Positions 61,654 to 64,000 of a stretch of DNA of 64,000 nt are shown here, one piece after another. The notes beneath the pieces were generated by a model. That model ran no database searches. It worked only from the letters and a program-made list of their open reading frames with translations, and was not told where the DNA came from. The DNA is taken from assembly GCF_963678845.1 (NCBI RefSeq), contig NZ_OY787466.1, positions 248,001 through 312,000 on the forward strand, in the 5' to 3' direction. Numbering within the stretch: the first letter of the stretch is position 1; the number at the start of each line of letters is the position of its first letter. Position numbers and translations under genes: made by a program. The DNA is from an uncultured Bacteroides sp. GTDB taxonomy: Bacteria > Bacteroidota > Bacteroidia > Bacteroidales > Bacteroidaceae.

Positions 61654-62886
61654 TTAGTCTAATGCCTGCATAATATCACTACACAGATCATCAACACTTT
61701 CAAGACCTACTGACATACGAATGGTCTTAGGACTTACATCCATGCTTTGGCGCTGTTCTTCCGTAAAAGTTCCATAGATGGTGCTTGCAGGGTGAATTGC
61801 TAAAGATTTATTATCGAACAGATTTGTTGCACGGCGGATTAGCTTTAATTTATTCATGAAACTAAAGCAATCTTCCTTTGAAGAGAGATCAAAAGTAAAC
61901 ATTGCCCCGGGATAAAGTCCGAACTGTGCATTACTTAACTCATTAAACTGACTGGTTTCCAGTCCTGTATAGTTTACAGATTCAATTCCTTTGAGAGATT
62001 GCAAACGCTTTGCCAATTCCAGGCAAGTCTGCGCCTGACGTTCAAAACGTACTTGCATAGTTTCTAATCCCAATGTTTGCATATAGGCTACCTGTGGTGT
62101 CATATAAGCACCCAGGTTACGGTGAATTTCTTTTCTCAACTTCGCAGTGAAAGTTCCATTTCCGAATTGTGCGGTCATGTCTGCCAGTTTACTTGATTGT
62201 TTCCAGTCAAAGGTACCGTAATCAAGGATTAGTCCGCCAATACAGGTTGCTCCACCTGAAATATATTTTGTGCTGGATACAATTTCAATATCCACTCCAA
62301 AGTCTTTGGCTTTGAATATATTAAATGGAACAACAGTAGTATCAGCAATTAAAGGAACACCTTTTTCTTTTCCGATAGCAGAAAGTTGTTTCAGATCAGC
62401 CACTTCCAGTTGTGGGTTGGTGATAACTTCCAGAAAGATGGCGCAGGTATTTTCATCCACTTGCAAACGAACCTCTTCCAGATTAGTCAGGTCACAGAAC
62501 CGTGCTTCAACACCAAAAGCTCCCAATGTGTTTTTTATGATGGAATAAGTGTTACCGAAAAGGTGAGCGGAAGTGATTATGTTTGCTCCCGAGTAAGCTA
62601 CAGTAATTAAAGCATTGCTGATAGCAGCCATACCAGAATTCAAAGCAGTGACACTGAATGCCCCGGTTACCTTTTGCACTTTGTTTTCGAAGTATTGTAC
62701 TGTTGGGTTAGTGATGCGTGAATATGCATGATCGGGTGTGCGGCCACAGAATGCTGCTTCCATATCCTCTGCTGAGTCAAATTCGTAAGCAGCTGTGTTA
62801 TATACCGGCATAGACAAAGAGTGGTAAGCATCCTCTTTCTCGAAAGGTGTATGAAGCACCTGAGATTCAAAACTAAGTTCTTTCAT
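61654..62886 (-). CDS. metY: O-acetylhomoserine sulfhydrylase-like Cys/Met metabolism PLP enzyme
   Basis: The 410-residue enzyme has the Cys/Met PLP fold: AYSRITNPTVQYFENKVQKVTG, TALNSGMAAISNAL, the aspartate loop PLIADTTVVPFNI and the Schiff-base lysine in VDIEIVSSTKYISGGATCIGGL. Ends with ASTIYGTFTEEQRQSMDVSPKTIRMSVGLESVDDL, as in MetY. It most likely joins O-acetylhomoserine and sulfide to homocysteine; methionine gamma-lyase is an alternative. The -7 box TATTTTTG is at 62932-62925 on the minus strand, so the leader is only about 30 nt and holds no riboswitch. Confidence 0.85.
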   Translation of the reverse strand: MKELSFESQVLHTPFEKEDAYHSLSMPVYNTAAYEFDSAEDMEAAFCGRTPDHAYSRITNPTVQYFENKVQKVTGAFSVTALNSGMAAISNALITVAYSGANIITSAHLFGNTYSIIKNTLGAFGVEARFCDLTNLEEVRLQVDENTCAIFLEVITNPQLEVADLKQLSAIGKEKGVPLIADTTVVPFNIFKAKDFGVDIEIVSSTKYISGGATCIGGLILDYGTFDWKQSSKLADMTAQFGNGTFTAKLRKEIHRNLGAYMTPQVAYMQTLGLETMQVRFERQAQTCLELAKRLQSLKGIESVNYTGLETSQFNELSNAQFGLYPGAMFTFDLSSKEDCFSFMNKLKLIRRATNLFDNKSLAIHPASTIYGTFTEEQRQSMDVSPKTIRMSVGLESVDDLCSDIMQALD

Positions 62887-62924
62887 TATTTTACCTATTG
62901 ATTCTGTTATCGTCTTATAGGTTA

Positions 62925-62932
62925 CAAAAATA
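62925..62932 (-). promoter_or_regulatory. -7 element of the metY-like gene
   Basis: TATTTTTG on the minus strand, 38 bp before the ATG. Confidence 0.45.
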
Positions 62933-63011
62933 AGGTAGATTTATGTATCTAAAAAGTAAAAGTACTATTTTCTCCTCATTTAGGTAGTATATTGTTTCTA
63001 AGCATATTATT

Positions 63012-63033
63012 ATATACCATGTTTATGGTATAT
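63012..63033. promoter_or_regulatory. Small perfect palindrome between metY-like and rny genes
   Basis: ATATACCAT-GTTT-ATGGTATAT has 9-bp perfect arms, about 80 bp upstream of the metY-like -7 box. It could be an operator for that gene. Confidence 0.4.
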
Positions 63034-63067
63034 AAAATGTCTTAATCAGATAGGTGGATTATAAAAG

Positions 63068-63110
63068 AAGAGAGAGGCTGTTCGCGTGAAGTGAACAGCC
63101 TCTCTCTTTA
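63068..63110 (-). terminator. Terminator of the RNase Y gene
   Basis: GAGAGAGGCTGTTC (63070-63083) and GAACAGCCTCTCTC (63093-63106) form a perfect stem, 42 bp after the RNase Y stop codon. Confidence 0.85.
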
Positions 63111-63151
63111 GGATATATTATTTATTAATAATTCCAGTAGAATCTTCGTTT

Positions 63152-64000
63152 TTATTTAGCAAAGCTAATGGCACGAGTTTCGCGGATAACGGTGATCTTC
63201 ACCTGACCCGGATAAGTCATTTCATCCTGAATCTTTTTAGCTATTTCGCCAGACAAACTTTCTGTTGCCTTATCGTCAATCTTGTCTGCTCCTACAATCA
63301 CGCGAAGTTCACGACCTGCCTGAATTGCATAAGTCTTTGTTACACCCGGATAAGACATAGCCAATTGTTCCAGATCATTAAGACGTTTGATGTAAGCTTC
63401 CACAATTTCGCGACGTGCTCCCGGACGAGCTCCGGAGATAGCATCACAAACCTGAACAATAGGAGCGAAGAGGCTGGTCATTTCTGTTTCGTCATGGTGA
63501 GCACCAATAGCATTACAGATATCTGGTTTCTCTTTAAATTTCTCAGCAAGCTTCATACCCAACAGTGCGTGTGGCAATTCTGGTTCCTCATCAGGCACCT
63601 TACCAATATCATGCAACAATCCGGCACGTTTTGCTTTCTTTGGGTTAAGTCCCAGTTCGGAAGCCATTACTGAACAAAGATTAGCTGTTTCACGAGCATG
63701 TTGTAATAAGTTCTGTCCGTAAGAAGAACGATATTTCATTTTACCAATGATTCTGATTAATTCAGGGTGCAATCCGTGAATACCAAGATCGATAGTAGTA
63801 CGTTTACCTGTTTCAATAATTTCTTCTTCAACTTGTTTTTTAACTTTAGCAACCACTTCCTCAATTCGGGCAGGGTGAATACGGCCGTCAGTAACCAATT
63901 GGTGAAGAGCCAGACGGGCAATTTCACGGCGAACCGGGTCAAAGGCAGATAATACAATTGCTTCAGGGGTGTCGTCTACAACAATTTCCACACCTGTTGC
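63152..64000 (-). CDS. rny: Ribonuclease Y, 5' part missing at window edge
   Basis: The visible 282 codons are the end of the KH domain (ATGVEIVVDDTPEAIVLSAFDPVRREIARL) and the HD domain with AGLLHDIGKVPDEEPELPHALLG, HHDETEMTS and PGARREIVEAYIKRLNDLE. The C-terminal TYPGQVKITVIRETRAISFAK is the standard RNase Y end. The N-terminal membrane helix and coiled coil lie to the right of the window; an apparent GTG start at 63991 is internal. RNase Y is a membrane-bound endoribonuclease that starts mRNA decay. Confidence 0.95.
   Translation of the reverse strand, partial: ATGVEIVVDDTPEAIVLSAFDPVRREIARLALHQLVTDGRIHPARIEEVVAKVKKQVEEEIIETGKRTTIDLGIHGLHPELIRIIGKMKYRSSYGQNLLQHARETANLCSVMASELGLNPKKAKRAGLLHDIGKVPDEEPELPHALLGMKLAEKFKEKPDICNAIGAHHDETEMTSLFAPIVQVCDAISGARPGARREIVEAYIKRLNDLEQLAMSYPGVTKTYAIQAGRELRVIVGADKIDDKATESLSGEIAKKIQDEMTYPGQVKITVIRETRAISFAK

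Noticed and set aside
62887..62940. A SAM or other riboswitch before the metY-like gene
   Set aside because: The likely promoter leaves a leader of only about 30 nt, too short for a riboswitch.
1..64000. tRNA, rRNA, CRISPR, prophage or integrated conjugative element
   Set aside because: None was recognised on reading both strands; the only tRNA-like structure is the acceptor end of tmRNA and the only mobile element is the IS4-family insertion.

Overview
The window looks like a chromosomal segment of a Bacteroides-type bacterium (order Bacteroidales). The evidence is several promoters of the form TTG-N18-20-TAnnTTTG (the Bacteroides -33/-7 pattern), a tmRNA whose tag reads GENNYALAA, a one-protein hybrid two-component system, a GH92 mannosidase, pyruvate:ferredoxin oxidoreductase, and many secreted lipoproteins. 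The DNA is AT-rich. Most of it is core metabolism and housekeeping. The accessory material is a small repeat-bounded cassette at 3-4.9 kb, one intact insertion sequence at 45.75-47.18 kb, and a set of palindromic or repeated intergenic elements.

Layout. 0-3 kb: etfB-etfA (etfA runs off the left edge), divergent from an iron-type alcohol dehydrogenase. 3-4.9 kb: three small genes between two 72-bp copies of a terminator hairpin; one gene resembles an Imm40-type immunity protein. 4.9-9.9 kb: C1B peptidase, CPA2 antiporter fused to a stress-type domain, patatin-like lipase, small exported protein. 10.1-12.2 kb: two lipoprotein genes, the second broken by a frameshift. 13.1-16.7 kb: a redox-response block with OhrR + glutathione peroxidase, a GNAT, and HxlR regulator + NmrA/QorB-like reductase. 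16.7-21.5 kb: pyruvate:ferredoxin oxidoreductase and an AAA ATPase. 21.8-34.2 kb: uncharacterised ATP-grasp protein, two GHL10 hydrolases, a small membrane protein with a beta-barrel protein, uvrA, and a solitary hybrid two-component sensor. 34.5-45.7 kb: purL, an exported lipoprotein/barrel pair, then a LysE-DUF4924-rfbD-prfC operon.

45.75-47.18 kb: complete IS4-family element with 22-bp identical ends and a 9-bp target duplication, inserted between prfC and a shared terminator. 47.2-49.3 kb: purine permease plus outer-membrane channel candidate. 49.8-51.9 kb: ferredoxin, iron-sulfur flavoprotein and a divergent HxlR regulator. 52-52.4 kb: ssrA (tmRNA). 52.6-59.4 kb: small exported protein, GH92 with a Gln at the expected general-acid position, a 56-residue membrane protein, SNF2 helicase. 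59.4-64 kb: sucC-sucD, an O-acetylhomoserine sulfhydrylase-like PLP enzyme, and the 3' part of RNase Y.

Most noteworthy: the nested A-B-B-A repeats around orphan immunity-like genes; the frameshift in a Mfa2/FimB-like lipoprotein gene; a shared OhrR-type box in front of both ohrR and the peroxidase gene; a third copy of the IS terminal motif inside its own transposase gene; dispersed intergenic word repeats; the Gln-for-Glu change in GH92; and the 56-residue gene. No tRNA, rRNA, CRISPR array or prophage was seen.
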